DNA of 64,000 nucleotides from Neisseriaceae bacterium JH1-16 (lineage in GTDB: Bacteria; Pseudomonadota; Gammaproteobacteria; Burkholderiales; Chromobacteriaceae). Below are positions 1 through 8,803 of the stretch, piece by piece; position 1 is the stretch's first letter; each line of letters opens with the position of its first letter. Below the pieces are notes generated by a model. The model did not search any database, was not told the DNA's origin, and was given only the letters and a program-made list of their open reading frames with translations. The translations under genes were made by a program, and so were the position numbers. The stretch covers positions 62,001-126,000 of the forward strand of contig JAPDNP010000008.1 in assembly GCA_025989215.1 (NCBI GenBank), given 5' to 3'.

Positions 1-795
1 GAAGTCGCTGGCCTCGACCCGGAACAACGCGCCACCGCCGCGCTCGCCAAGGCGGATCAGCTCGCCGACCAGGATGCGGCGACCAATGCCGCCATCGGCC
101 GGCACGGCGCCGACATGCTGCGCACGCAGTGGCAAGCCCTCGGCCGGCCGCCGCGCCTGAATGTGCTGACCCACTGCAACGCCGGCTGGCTGGGCTGCGT
201 AGACTGGGGCACCGCCTTGGCCGCCCTCTACCAGGCGCACAACCAGGGCATACCGCTGCATGTCTGGGTGGACGAAACCCGCCCGCGCAACCAGGGCAGC
301 CTGACCCTGTGGGAACTATCACGGCACGGCATCCCCGCCACCCTGATCACCGACAACGCCGGCGGCCACCTGATGCGTGCCGGCCAGGTCGACGCCTGCA
401 TTGTTGGCGCAGACCGGGTGACCGCCCGTGGTGACGTGTGCAACAAGATCGGCACCTACCTAAAAGCACTCGCCGCCTTCGACAACGGCCTGCCCTTCTA
501 TGTGGCGCTGCCGGTCAGCACCATCGACTGGCAGATCGAAGACGGCCAGGCCGCCATTGAAGTCGAAGACCGCGGCAGTGAGGAAGTCACTCATATCTGG
601 GGCCGCAATGACGCAGGTGCGTTGACCCGTGTGCAACTGGCGCCGGTCGGCACCCAGGCGGTAAATCCGGCTTTTGACGTAACCCCGGCACGGTTGGTCA
701 CGGCGTTGATCACAGAACACGGCGTGGTGGAAGCGAACAAGGCGGGGGTGGCGTCGTTGCGGCCGAAAGTGGAGGTGGTCAAACGGGTCTTGTAG
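1..795 (+). CDS. mtnA: S-methyl-5-thioribose-1-phosphate isomerase, N-terminus cut by window edge
   Basis: Converts methylthioribose-1-phosphate to methylthioribulose-1-phosphate in cytosolic methionine salvage. The frame is open from base 1, so the true start lies upstream; 264 codons are visible, against about 350 for the family. The catalytic Cys is in LTHCNAG (visible residue 59) and the catalytic Asp in GADR (visible residue 138), followed by the family block CNKIGTYLKA. The gene points toward the mtnC-mtnK operon on the opposite strand, and an IS3-type element begins 7 bases after its stop. The two catalytic motifs and the mtn neighbours distinguish it from eIF2B-type relatives. Confidence 0.95.
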   Translation, partial: EVAGLDPEQRATAALAKADQLADQDAATNAAIGRHGADMLRTQWQALGRPPRLNVLTHCNAGWLGCVDWGTALAALYQAHNQGIPLHVWVDETRPRNQGSLTLWELSRHGIPATLITDNAGGHLMRAGQVDACIVGADRVTARGDVCNKIGTYLKALAAFDNGLPFYVALPVSTIDWQIEDGQAAIEVEDRGSEEVTHIWGRNDAGALTRVQLAPVGTQAVNPAFDVTPARLVTALITEHGVVEANKAGVASLRPKVEVVKRVL

Positions 796-839
796 ATCAG
801 GCTGAGCTTGGGAGTGATCCCCGGATACCAACGTAGCGC

Positions 840-1047
840 CTAAGCCGCCTTACCCTCCTGCTCGAAGCAAGCTGCATACTGCTGCGCTGGGGTTCGGCAG
901 CCAAGGGAGGAGTGGCGGCGTTTTCGTTTGTAAAACACCTCAATGTATTCTAAAGAGGTCTTGCCTGGCCTCCGCCCGAGTCGCGTAGTTTTCATGGAAG
1001 ACGCTCTCATTCTTCAAACTGTTGAAGAAGCTCTCCATCGGTGCATT
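840..1047 (-). pseudogene. IS3 transposase OrfB, C-terminal fragment
   Basis: The translation NAPMESFFNSLKNE followed by YATRAEARQDLF is the end of an IS3 integrase domain and carries its last catalytic Glu. One extra A after DLF shifts the frame (near 951-956). In the restored frame it continues EYIEVFYKRKRRHSSLG and ends at TAG (840-842). It is the distal half of the orfB that resumes at 2339. Confidence 0.85.
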
Positions 1048-2125
1048 GACGCTCCTATGCCAAGCATGGCTCGTCGCCTCGGTCAAATCTGCCAATATCA
1101 GTGGGTATAGTTCTCTGACTAGGTAGCGTTTCAGGCAACGATGGATCTCCTTACCTGACAGGCCTTCTTGGGTGCGACGATCAACGTAGGCACGCGTTCG
1201 GGGATCACTTCTCATGCGTACCATGGCAATAGTCCACAACACATTGTTTGCCGCACGATCTCCACCCCTGTTCAGGCGATGTCGTGTCGTTTTGCCGGAT
1301 GAGGCCGGCAAGGGACTAACGCCGCACAGGGCCGCCAGCGCAGCCTCACTCCTCAGTCGTTCCGGGTTATCGCCTGCGACGGCAACCAATGCCGCAGCCG
1401 TCTGTGGACCAACCCCGAATCTTGCTCTGAGACGTTTGGCGTACTTAGCCGTCAGTTGCTCCAGCATGACATCGAGCCTTCTCAGCGCTTCGTCCAACAT
1501 CAGCCAGCGCTTGGCCAGTAGGCGCAGTGTCGCCGTCAATGTTTGCAGCAGGGGCGTGGCACCCAATGAACGCAGGCGGGCGCATCCCTCTACGCATTCT
1601 GCCGGCTTGCCCTTTCCAGAGCCGCTCGCGGATGTCCTGCGGTACGCTCACGAGCAACACCCGCAGCTGATTGATGGCCTGCGCCTTGGCCGCTGAGCGT
1701 CGGGCGACCGAGATGACCCGCATAGCTTCAGCTTCAGCGGCACCGCACTGGACCTTGGGAATAGCCGTTGCCGTTCCAGCCAGCACTGCACGTGCCGCAT
1801 TCTCGGCGTCGGTTGGATCGGACTTATCTTGCCGCCGGCGTCGAGCCCGGTCCGGGCGGTTCACCTCCCATACCTCAATGCCGTGTTCGCGCAGGACACG
1901 TGCCAACCCAGCACCATAGGTCCCAGTTCCTTCGACGCCGGCATAGCGCACTGGACCGAGCGAACCGGCCCACGCCAACAATTTCAGGTATCCCGCTTCA
2001 TTCGTTGCCACCGACAGCGTTCTGAGCAGCTTGCCCGTTGCGCTGATGACTGCGCCAACATGGACATCGAGATGCGTATCGACGCCAAGAATCACTCCGC
2101 CATGACTGATCAATTGCTTGTCCAT
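1048..2125 (-). pseudogene. IS110-family DEDD transposase, frameshifted
   Basis: The start is taken as the ATG at 2125 (MDKQLISHGG). The N-terminal DEDD nuclease domain shows GVDTHLDVHVG, VEGTGTYG and KSDPTDAENA. The C-terminal Transposase_20 part shows ARFGVGPQTAAALVA and SSGKTTRHRLNRGG. An extra G near 1610-1612 splits the two: one frame ends in RLWKGQAGRMRR, while the restored frame reads KPAECVEGCARLRSLGATP. With no stop before the junction, the second frame runs into the IS3 fragment as an artificial fusion. Inactive as read. Confidence 0.85.
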
Positions 2126-2338
2126 CCATCGCTCCTGGGCTGAAGGCGTATCGCCAAACCCAATCGCAGGACAGGACACTCACGGTGCAGCACAAAGCTC
2201 CTATCAGGTCACAGACGCTGGGCCCGGCCATACTCGGGGAATGCCGGAGTCCGATCGACAGGTCAATGCCAAGGTAACGTGGCCAATCCCAGCACGAGTC
2301 AGATCGGTCCGGCATTCAGAGGTAATTTTGAACTGAGT
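1048..2338 (-). mobile_element. IS110-family element inserted in IS3 orfB
   Basis: The IS3 orfB reading GNCWD-NAPMESFF is interrupted between D and N. The foreign DNA between the two halves is about 1.29 kb and encodes an IS110-type transposase. Junctions are set from where the IS3 protein match stops (about 2338) and resumes (about 1047). There are no obvious terminal inverted repeats, as is common in this family. About 210 bases upstream of the transposase start are non-coding. Exact ends may be off by a few bases. Confidence 0.75.
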
Positions 2339-2885
2339 ATCCCAGCAGTTTCCTGCACGGGAATGGCTCGGCAGAATGCCGTGCCGTTTGAGCAGAGCCT
2401 GATAGTCGTACGCGCAATACTTACTACCCCGATCGGGGTGCAGCAGTACTTCCCCTTGCGGCTGACGTCGAGCTACGGCCATCGTCAAGGCGGCATGGAC
2501 CAGCTCTTGCTGCATACAGTGATGCATCGCCCAGCCCACAATGGCGCGCGTATACAAATCCATCACCACCGCCAGGTACAGCCAACCTTCACGGGTCGGA
2601 AGGTAGGTGATGTCCGTCGTCCAGACTTGATCCGGCGCGACAGTGTGGAATTGTCGATTTAATTGATTGGAGGCCACGGGCAGCGCATGCTTGCTGTCGG
2701 TAGTGACCTTGTAGCGTCGCTTGTACCGGGCACGCATGCCGTGCCGCTGCATTAGGCGCCAAATCCATGCCTTGCTCACTGGGAGCCCACGAAGCTTGAG
2801 CTCTTGGTAAATCCTGGGCGAGCCAATGGCACAAGGATTGCAGGGGATAGTGAGCGCGCATTCCATCGAGCCAGGTGTACTTCAC
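2339..2885 (-). pseudogene. IS3 transposase OrfB, N-terminal part
   Basis: A GTG (2883-2885) overlapping the orfA stop begins KYTWLDGMRAHYPLQ. An internal deletion with frame change then joins this to PRIYQELKLRGLPVSKAWIW, RYKVTTDSKHALPVA and the integrase core. Catalytic Asp residues are in VWTTDITYLPT and LLHPDRGSKY. The match stops at GNCWD where the IS110-type element begins. The missing HTH_21 section and the interruption make it non-functional. Confidence 0.85.
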
Positions 2886-3179
2886 GGCGACTTCTTGGCG
2901 AAGTACGCCGTGGCTTTTTCCAGGATTTCGAGCTCCATCTTGATGGCGGACATTCTCGGCCCGCAGTCAGGAGAGTTCCATCTGCTCCGGCGTGACCGGT
3001 TTACCAGAGCCAGCGGCCAGCTTGCCGGCCTTGTGTGCTTTGCGCCAGTTGCTGAACGTTTGTTCGGAGATGCCCAGGTCACGAGCGACCTGGGCTGGAG
3101 ACTAACCCTCGGCCTCGATCTGCCGGATGGCTTCTTACTTGAATTCTGGGGTGTAGCTTTGTCGTGGAATCTTGTACAT
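2882..3179 (-). pseudogene. IS3 OrfA, three in-frame stops and a frameshift
   Basis: Starts MYKIPRQSYTPEFK at 3179, a helix-turn-helix OrfA, then meets TAA at 3135-3137. Readthrough gives EAIRQIEAEG, TAG (3102-3104), SPAQVARDLGISEQTFSNW, TGA (2967-2969), and a one-base frameshift before MELEILEKATAYFAKKSP. The stop at 2882-2884 overlaps the orfB start by the usual IS3 arrangement. Clearly dead. Confidence 0.85.
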
Positions 3180-3242
3180 CGGAACCTCTGCATGTCAGGT
3201 TATCTGACTACGCTTGGTATTCGAAATCCACGCCCAAGCTCA

Positions 3243-3436
3243 GCACCAGCCTACACACCGCCTCCTGCGGCGCAGGACGGGAAGCGCTACTCAACCCCCT
3301 TTGCAAGCACCGAGCTACGCAACTCAAGCGGGAGAAAAGGTAGACCGTGTTTGAGCGCCCCTGCATGTAAAACAACCCGCGCGACGAAGCGCTTCACACC
3401 AAATCCGGAGGATTGCTTCGCGAATGCACTGCTCCT
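3243..3436. other. Non-coding gap between IS3 right end and mtnC
   Basis: No conserved reading frame, tRNA or clear terminator is recognisable in these 194 bases. A self-complementary GAAGCGCTTC lies about 50 bases beyond the mtnC stop, but no T-run follows it. The stretch may be the remains of the mtnA/mtnC convergent spacer. Confidence 0.4.
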
Positions 3437-4153
3437 TTAGAGCAGCAACTCCGCAAAGCTGCGCACGGCCCTATCCTCCTGCCCGGCCAAGGACTCTCCT
3501 CGTTCGACCCGCACAGCATGCCACCCAGCCTGGCGCGCCGCCGCCACCTCCCCCGGATTATCGGACAGGAACAACAACTGCCCCGGCAACAGCTCCAGCC
3601 GCACGGCGATCGCGTGATAGGAGGAAGACTCCAGCTTGCCACCGATGGTGGTGTCGAAATACCCCTCGAACACTGTCGTCAGGTCCCCGTCCGTGCTGTA
3701 CCGGAATAGCAGCTGCTGCGCCGCAATCGAACCGGATGAATACACGTAAAGCTGCAAGCCGCGCTTGCGCCAGCGACGCAATGCCGGCGAGACATCGTCG
3801 TAGACCGGGGCCCGCAGGCTGCCGTCGAGGTAACCGGCCTCCCAAATCAGGCCTTGCAGTGCCTTCAGTGGGGTAAGCTTGCGGTCTTCGTCCAGCCATT
3901 GCTGCAGCAGCGAGATCGCTCCACTGACCCCGAGTGGTCGGCCGGCAATAGCCTCGGTTTCGGCCAAGGCGGCCAGCACCACCGGATCGGTGGCCTGCAC
4001 ATCGATGAAGGCCGCCAACCGTGCCCGGGCATACGGAAACAGCACGTCGCGAACAAAGGCGATATCGGTGGTGGTGCCTTCGATATCGGTGATCACGGCC
4101 CGCAGGTTATCGCGAATGCTCCGGTCCAGCACCGGTGTTTCAGGCTGCGACAT
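3437..4153 (-). CDS. mtnC: Enolase-phosphatase E1
   Basis: Bifunctional HAD-superfamily enzyme: it enolises 2,3-diketo-5-methylthiopentyl-1-phosphate and removes the phosphate to give acireductone. The 238 residues match the family's usual 230 or so. Motif I is the E1 variant DIEGTTTD (Asp23, Glu25), motif II is SSGSIAAQQ, the Lys motif is GGKLESSSY and motif III is LFLSDNPGE. The ATG at 4153 (MSQPETP) is preferred; a longer in-frame extension would run far into mtnD. As chosen, it overlaps the mtnD end by 14 bases, which suggests translational coupling. It is the last gene of the operon. One TTCGGCCAA motif copy lies at 3959. Confidence 0.95.
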   Translation of the reverse strand: MSQPETPVLDRSIRDNLRAVITDIEGTTTDIAFVRDVLFPYARARLAAFIDVQATDPVVLAALAETEAIAGRPLGVSGAISLLQQWLDEDRKLTPLKALQGLIWEAGYLDGSLRAPVYDDVSPALRRWRKRGLQLYVYSSGSIAAQQLLFRYSTDGDLTTVFEGYFDTTIGGKLESSSYHAIAVRLELLPGQLLFLSDNPGEVAAARQAGWHAVRVERGESLAGQEDRAVRSFAELLL

Positions 4154-4700
4154 GCTGTTCCCCGTAGCGTGGGAAGTCCCGGGCGATCGGTTCACCGGTG
4201 AAATGGCCAACCCAGCCTGCCGGATCGATGAACACCCGGATCGCGGTAAACAGAGGATGCGGCCCCATGTCGAACCAGTGGCGCGTATTGGCCGGCACCT
4301 TCAGCAGGTCGCCGCGTTCGCAGATCACCTGATGGACCTGCGTGCCAATGTGCAGATAGAACGCACCGCTACCCTCCACGAAGAAGCGGACCTCATCCTC
4401 GCTATGAGTGTGCTCATCAAGGAACTTCTGTCGCAGCACTTCGCGGTCCGGATGATCCGGACGCAGCCGCACCACGTCGGTAGTGGTGTAACCGCCCTGG
4501 GCCTTCAAGCGCGCCAGGTCGATGGCGTAGGCCGCGAGGATGTCCTCCTGCCCTGCATCCGGCGCGAGTGGCACATTGGCTTGCCAACGCTCGAAGCCGA
4601 CGCCGATCTCGGCAAGGCGCTGTGCGATCAGCACGCCGTCGTCAGTCTGGTCTATGGGTAGTTGCGGCGTATCGTCGCGATAGCGAATCAGGGTGCTCAT
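4140..4700 (-). CDS. mtnD: Acireductone dioxygenase (ARD)
   Basis: Metal-dependent cupin that oxidises acireductone with O2. With Fe it yields the methionine keto acid plus formate; with Ni it yields a different, off-pathway product. The 186 residues carry the metal ligands in EHTHSEDEVRFF (His97, His99, Glu103) and NTRHWFDMG (His141). The ATG at 4700 (MSTLIRYRDD) gives the family's usual N-terminus. It lies 8 bases after mtnB and overlaps mtnC. Which metal is used cannot be told from sequence. Confidence 0.95.
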   Translation of the reverse strand: MSTLIRYRDDTPQLPIDQTDDGVLIAQRLAEIGVGFERWQANVPLAPDAGQEDILAAYAIDLARLKAQGGYTTTDVVRLRPDHPDREVLRQKFLDEHTHSEDEVRFFVEGSGAFYLHIGTQVHQVICERGDLLKVPANTRHWFDMGPHPLFTAIRVFIDPAGWVGHFTGEPIARDFPRYGEQHVAA

Positions 4701-4708
4701 GGTGAGTC

Positions 4709-5368
4709 TCATCCATGGGAAAGGTCCGCCGTCAGGCGGTCGAATTGCCACTGCTGTTGCAGCAGCACGTCAAAGGCTTCGAGATGTCGCCGAGCCTCGT
4801 CGGTATCCCGGCCCCAGACATACAGGCCATGCCCGGCAAGCAGATAGCCCGGAGCAACGCGGATCGGCAAGACGTCGCGCAAGGCGGACTCCACCTCGTC
4901 GGCTAGCGTCACCGTGTCCTGCTGGTTGTTGAACACAGGAACCAGCAAGGTCGTCTCGTGAGTGGTGATACCGGCGAATGCCTTTTGCAGCTCCCAGCCA
5001 TGCAGCAGCAACTTGCCTCGAGATGCGTAAGCACGGGAAATCACCGCGCTGCCGGGGGCATGGACATGCAGGATGGCGCCGATGGTCGGATCCGCCCGGT
5101 AGCGGGCCTGATGCAGCGGAGCCTCCGCCGACAGGCCTGGCGGCAACGGCTCGGCGAGCGACACCAGCGCCACGTCGTCCACGGTGAGGCTGCCCTTGTC
5201 GCGGCCGGATCGAGTAATGGCCATCTGTCCGCCGACCCGTACCGAGAAGTTGCCGGAGGTAGCCGGTACCCAGCCTCGTTCAGCCGCCAGTCGTCCTGCC
5301 TCGATCACTTGTTGCACCGCCTGCGCCGGGGTCAATCTTTGCCCTGCTTCGTTTCGGGTATCACTCAT
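4709..5368 (-). CDS. mtnB: Methylthioribulose-1-phosphate dehydratase
   Basis: Class II aldolase-fold Zn enzyme that dehydrates methylthioribulose-1-phosphate to the diketo phosphate used by MtnC. It has 219 residues. Zn ligands are His101 and His103 in LHVHAPGS plus a His in AGHGLYVWG; the substrate-binding block is TSGNFSVRVGG and the acidic residue is in SAEAPLHQ. Its ATG overlaps the mtnK stop as ATGA. Fuculose aldolases share the fold, but the mtn neighbours fix the assignment. Confidence 0.93.
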   Translation of the reverse strand: MSDTRNEAGQRLTPAQAVQQVIEAGRLAAERGWVPATSGNFSVRVGGQMAITRSGRDKGSLTVDDVALVSLAEPLPPGLSAEAPLHQARYRADPTIGAILHVHAPGSAVISRAYASRGKLLLHGWELQKAFAGITTHETTLLVPVFNNQQDTVTLADEVESALRDVLPIRVAPGYLLAGHGLYVWGRDTDEARRHLEAFDVLLQQQWQFDRLTADLSHG

Positions 5369-6648
5369 GCCGCCACCCGATCCTGGGTCAGCGCACGGGC
5401 CGCAGCAATCACACCATCAATGTCGGCAAACTGCCCCGGTTCCACCAGCAGCCGTCGTGCCAGCGCCAGTGCTTGTCGTTCCAGCCCAGCGCGCAAATCT
5501 GCATCGGCGATGGATTCAAACTCCAGATTGTGCGCAAAACCGAGCACCCGACGGATGATCTCGATGCCGGCAAAACCCAGCGTGTCGGCGAACAGACTGG
5601 CGATCACCTGCTGACACTCCAAAGCCAATGCAGTCTGCCCGGCGGGGTCCTGGAACAGTGCAGCCGGGTAGGCATCGCCGCCGGTTTGTGCCTGCCAGAG
5701 TTGGTCGTAACGCTGGGCAAAGTGCTGCCAGAACACGGCAACCTGCGACAGCAGCCACTCGCCGTAGGCGGCCTGCTCGTCTTCCGAACGCACGTACCCT
5801 GCTTGCGAGAAATAGGCGGTCAACAGGTTGGCCACGAAGGCGCCCAGGTCGAAACCGACCGGCCCGTACAGCGCGAACTCGGGGTCGATCACGCGGGTGT
5901 CTACATCGCTCACCATCACCGAGCCGGTATGAAGGTCGCCATGCAGCAGCGCCTCGCGGCGGGTCAGGAAGGCATGGCCCAAGCGCGCAGCCGCCAGCTT
6001 CAGCCGGCTGTCCTGCCGAAACTCCGCGACCAGGTCGTCAAGTTGCGGTGAAGTCCAGCTATTGCGCGGATGGTCATGGTAGGGATCGGCGAACACCAGT
6101 TCGGCCGTCACCCGGGTCAGCGCATGGTTCCGCGAGAACACCGCGGCGCGGTTGAACACCGTCTCGAAAGACTCGGCCAACACCGAAGTCTGCACCGCCG
6201 TGCGGGCGACGTATTCCGCCACCGCCAGCGCGGCATCAGGATAGCGTACGCCGTCGATCAGCCCCCTCCGCAGGATGCGGTGTGGCGCCAGCAGCTCTAC
6301 CACGATAGCGAATTTCGCAGCGTCGTAGTGAATCAGCTCGGGAGCGAGGCCGGTGACGTGCCGGCCGGTCTCCGCCAGGTGCCGGTACTCGAAAAAGGCC
6401 CGTTCCAGCGGCATCGGCCAACTTTCGCCGACCACCCGCACATAGGGCAGCGACTGCTTCACGCACAAGCCGCCTGTCGGCCCACGTACCAGGAAAACCA
6501 GGTTGAGGTTACCGTCACCCACCTCCTCTACCTGCCAGTCGGCCGGCTTGCCGCCCAGACGGGCGGCAAGATCGGGCAGGCTCGCCAGCCAGGTGATAAG
6601 ACGGTCGCTATTCAGTATCTGGTAGCCATCGGGAGTCGGAACTGCCAT
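5365..6648 (-). CDS. mtnK: 5-methylthioribose kinase
   Basis: Phosphorylates methylthioribose with ATP, the entry step of this version of methionine salvage. It has 427 residues and an APH/choline-kinase fold. The nucleotide loop is near VGDGNLNLVF (residues 43-52), the Brenner motif is LLHGDLHTGS (Asp238) and the metal-binding Asp is in RVIDPEFALYG (Asp255). The ATG at 6648 has GGAGG 7 bases upstream; the longer open frame has no family similarity. MtnK implies that methylthioadenosine is first cleaved by a nucleosidase, or that free methylthioribose is imported, which fits the ABC transporter genes just upstream. Confidence 0.93.
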   Translation of the reverse strand: MAVPTPDGYQILNSDRLITWLASLPDLAARLGGKPADWQVEEVGDGNLNLVFLVRGPTGGLCVKQSLPYVRVVGESWPMPLERAFFEYRHLAETGRHVTGLAPELIHYDAAKFAIVVELLAPHRILRRGLIDGVRYPDAALAVAEYVARTAVQTSVLAESFETVFNRAAVFSRNHALTRVTAELVFADPYHDHPRNSWTSPQLDDLVAEFRQDSRLKLAAARLGHAFLTRREALLHGDLHTGSVMVSDVDTRVIDPEFALYGPVGFDLGAFVANLLTAYFSQAGYVRSEDEQAAYGEWLLSQVAVFWQHFAQRYDQLWQAQTGGDAYPAALFQDPAGQTALALECQQVIASLFADTLGFAGIEIIRRVLGFAHNLEFESIADADLRAGLERQALALARRLLVEPGQFADIDGVIAAARALTQDRVAA

Positions 6649-6662
6649 ACCAATGCCTCCTG

Positions 6663-7721
6663 TTACTGAACCTGCGGAATCCACGACGCACGCGCCACGT
6701 CGCTCGTGCCGAAGGCCGGCAGCTTGGCGGACAGCTCCTCCATCGTCTTGATGTTGTAGCGGTTCAAGTCGGCACGGGTGATCAGTGTCGGCTTCACCAC
6801 GATGTTGTGGCCCGGATCCTTGCCGGCGATATAGAGCGCCAGCGCCCGCACCGACACCGCGCCGACCACCGCCGGGTTGGTAGCGGCGGTCGCTACCCAC
6901 GGGCTGTTCGGTTCGCGGATTTCGGCGATGTCGGCAGTAGAGATGTCGGCACTGTAGATTTTCAGCTTCTTGGCGACGCCCAGTTCGTTGGCTGCGAGCT
7001 TGGTGCCGCGGGCGAACTCGTCATACGGTGCGAACACCACGCTGATGTCCGGATTGGCCCGTAGTGCCGCGTTGGCCTGCGCGGCCACCGAGGTGGCGAT
7101 AGGATTGTCCAGCGTGCCCCAGCGCGCCTTTTCGACGATCTGCGGGTTGGTCTGCTTCACGCCTTTCCACACTGCGTCACGGCGGTCCAGCGGCGCAAAG
7201 CCTGGTACGTACACGTAGCCGGCCTTGAAGGCCTTGCCGTTGTCCTTGATAGCCTGCTTCAACACCGCCTCGGCCAGGTCCTTATCGCTCTGTTCGATCT
7301 GCGGAACCTTCGGGTTGCCCAGGTTCACGTCGAACGCGACGACCTTGATGCCAGCGTTGACCGCCTTGCGTACCACGTCCTTCAGGGATTCCGGCAGACC
7401 GTGGCTGACAATGATGCCCTTCACGCCCAGGTTGATCGCCTGTTCGATCTGCTCGCGTTGCTGTGCCGCATCCTGCTTGCCGGGGAACACCCGCAGGTCG
7501 ATACCCAGCGCCTTGGCCTGGCGCCGTGCTCCGCCCTCGTAGGCCTGGAAGAAATCGCCGGCGGACAGGTAACCGACCAGGGCAACCTTCACCCCTCCCT
7601 TGTCGAACGGCGCTGGCGCGCCCTTCAGGCCGGCAGCCAACGCACTATCCGCCACACCGGCAGCCAGCGCGAGCCCCAGGCTGATCCGGGACAAGGTGAA
7701 AATGGAAGAACGGATGGACAT
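6663..7721 (-). CDS. Periplasmic sugar-binding protein, predicted methylthioribose-binding
   Basis: Solute-binding protein of the ribose/galactose-binding class (352 aa). A Sec signal peptide runs to about SALAAGL near residue 30. The periplasmic-binding domain follows, with VALVGYLSAGDFFQ, VKGIIVSHGLPES and VVFAPYDEFARGT. It lies between the permease gene and mtnK, 14 bases from mtnK, so the ligand is inferred to be methylthioribose or a close analogue. The family assignment is firm; the ligand is inference from position alone. Confidence 0.85.
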   Translation of the reverse strand: MSIRSSIFTLSRISLGLALAAGVADSALAAGLKGAPAPFDKGGVKVALVGYLSAGDFFQAYEGGARRQAKALGIDLRVFPGKQDAAQQREQIEQAINLGVKGIIVSHGLPESLKDVVRKAVNAGIKVVAFDVNLGNPKVPQIEQSDKDLAEAVLKQAIKDNGKAFKAGYVYVPGFAPLDRRDAVWKGVKQTNPQIVEKARWGTLDNPIATSVAAQANAALRANPDISVVFAPYDEFARGTKLAANELGVAKKLKIYSADISTADIAEIREPNSPWVATAATNPAVVGAVSVRALALYIAGKDPGHNIVVKPTLITRADLNRYNIKTMEELSAKLPAFGTSDVARASWIPQVQ

Positions 7722-7771
7722 GTGAGATTCCTTGCTCAGATATGTTGTTGATTTTTATTTGCAGAAATGGA

Positions 7772-8803
7772 TCAGGAACGTCGGCCGCGTGACAGCCCGT
7801 AGGTCAGCCCCAGCGCCGCCACCAGTACTGCGCCCTTGACCAAGTCCTGGGTATAGAAAGGGATGTTCAGCATGGTGAGACCGTTGAGCAGCACGCCCAC
7901 GAACACCGCGCCCACCACCGTGCCGAGGATGTTGGGCCGGCGCGCTTCCAGCACCGCGAAGCCGATCAACGCAGCCGCCACACTGTTGAGCAGCAGCCCG
8001 CTGCCGCCGGACACATCTCCCCGGCCGACGCGCGCCGCGATGATTACGCCGCCCAGCGCCGCCAGCAGCCCGGACACGATGTAGGCGATGAAGCGGTAAC
8101 GCACTGTCGGGGCGCCGGCCAGCCGCGCCGCCAGTTCATTGCCACCGGTCGCGTATAGCACCCGGCCCCAGCGAGTGCGCTCCGTGATCAGCCAAGCCAG
8201 CAATGCCAACGCCGCCACGATCACCACCGGCAGTGGCACCCCGAACAGGTCTGCCCGGCCGATGGCCAGGAAAGCCTCGTCGAAGCTGCCATTGGCCACC
8301 GAGCCATCCGGTAGCGTCAGTCCCGGCACGATGGAGCGACCGGCACTAGGTATCAGTTGCAGCCCGCCCAGCAGGAACATGGTGCCCAGCGTGGCCAGCA
8401 TGTCCGGAATGCGGAGCCGGAACACCAGCACGCCGTTCCACAGCCCGACCAGCGCGCCTGCCGCCAGCGACAGCAGTACGCTGGGCAGTGCGCCCAGGCC
8501 CAGTACCACCATCGCGTAGCTGCTGGTCATCAGCGACAACGCTGCCACGGCGCCGATCGACAGATCGAAACCGCCGCCGATCAGCGCCACTGTCACTGCC
8601 AGACCCAGCAGCGCGTCCACGGAAGTCGATTGCAGGATGCTCAGCAGATTACTGGCCTGCAGGAACGCCGGTTCAGCGTGGCCGAAGAACGCCAGCAGCA
8701 CTGCCAGCAGAATGAACAGCGCATAGCGGCGCAGCAGCCCAACGGCCGACCGCCAGCGAGGCAGGTGCTGAGTTTGTGATGGATTCTGGGTGAGAGTGCT
8801 CAT
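7772..8803 (-). CDS. RbsC-type ABC permease, predicted methylthioribose importer
   Basis: Inner-membrane permease of the BPD_transp_2 class, 343 residues with about nine hydrophobic segments. Family landmarks are ALIGGGFDLSIGAVAAL and the coupling region YATGGNELAARLAGAPT. The ATG overlaps the stop of the ATPase gene (ATGA), and the binding-protein gene follows after 50 bases. A single permease gene suggests a homodimer, as in ribose systems. Substrate is inferred from the operon. Confidence 0.88.
   Translation of the reverse strand: MSTLTQNPSQTQHLPRWRSAVGLLRRYALFILLAVLLAFFGHAEPAFLQASNLLSILQSTSVDALLGLAVTVALIGGGFDLSIGAVAALSLMTSSYAMVVLGLGALPSVLLSLAAGALVGLWNGVLVFRLRIPDMLATLGTMFLLGGLQLIPSAGRSIVPGLTLPDGSVANGSFDEAFLAIGRADLFGVPLPVVIVAALALLAWLITERTRWGRVLYATGGNELAARLAGAPTVRYRFIAYIVSGLLAALGGVIIAARVGRGDVSGGSGLLLNSVAAALIGFAVLEARRPNILGTVVGAVFVGVLLNGLTMLNIPFYTQDLVKGAVLVAALGLTYGLSRGRRS

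Larger units (their letters stand above)
803..3242 (-). mobile_element. Decayed IS3-family element, split by an IS110-type element
   Basis: Imperfect terminal inverted repeats close the element. The left end, read inward from 803, starts TGAGCTTGGGAGTG; the right end, read inward from 3242, starts TGAGCTTGGGCGTG, and both continue to ATACCAA and GTAG. orfA lies next to the right end and the orfB stop next to the left end, the normal IS3 layout on the minus strand. Both frames carry stops or frameshifts and a second element sits inside orfB. No convincing target duplication is visible (GGC on the left, GCA on the right). Confidence 0.85.

Noticed and set aside
940-1566. Open frame joining an IS110 C-terminus to an IS3 integrase end
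   Set aside because: An accidental fusion across an insertion junction, lacking the N-terminal half of either enzyme.
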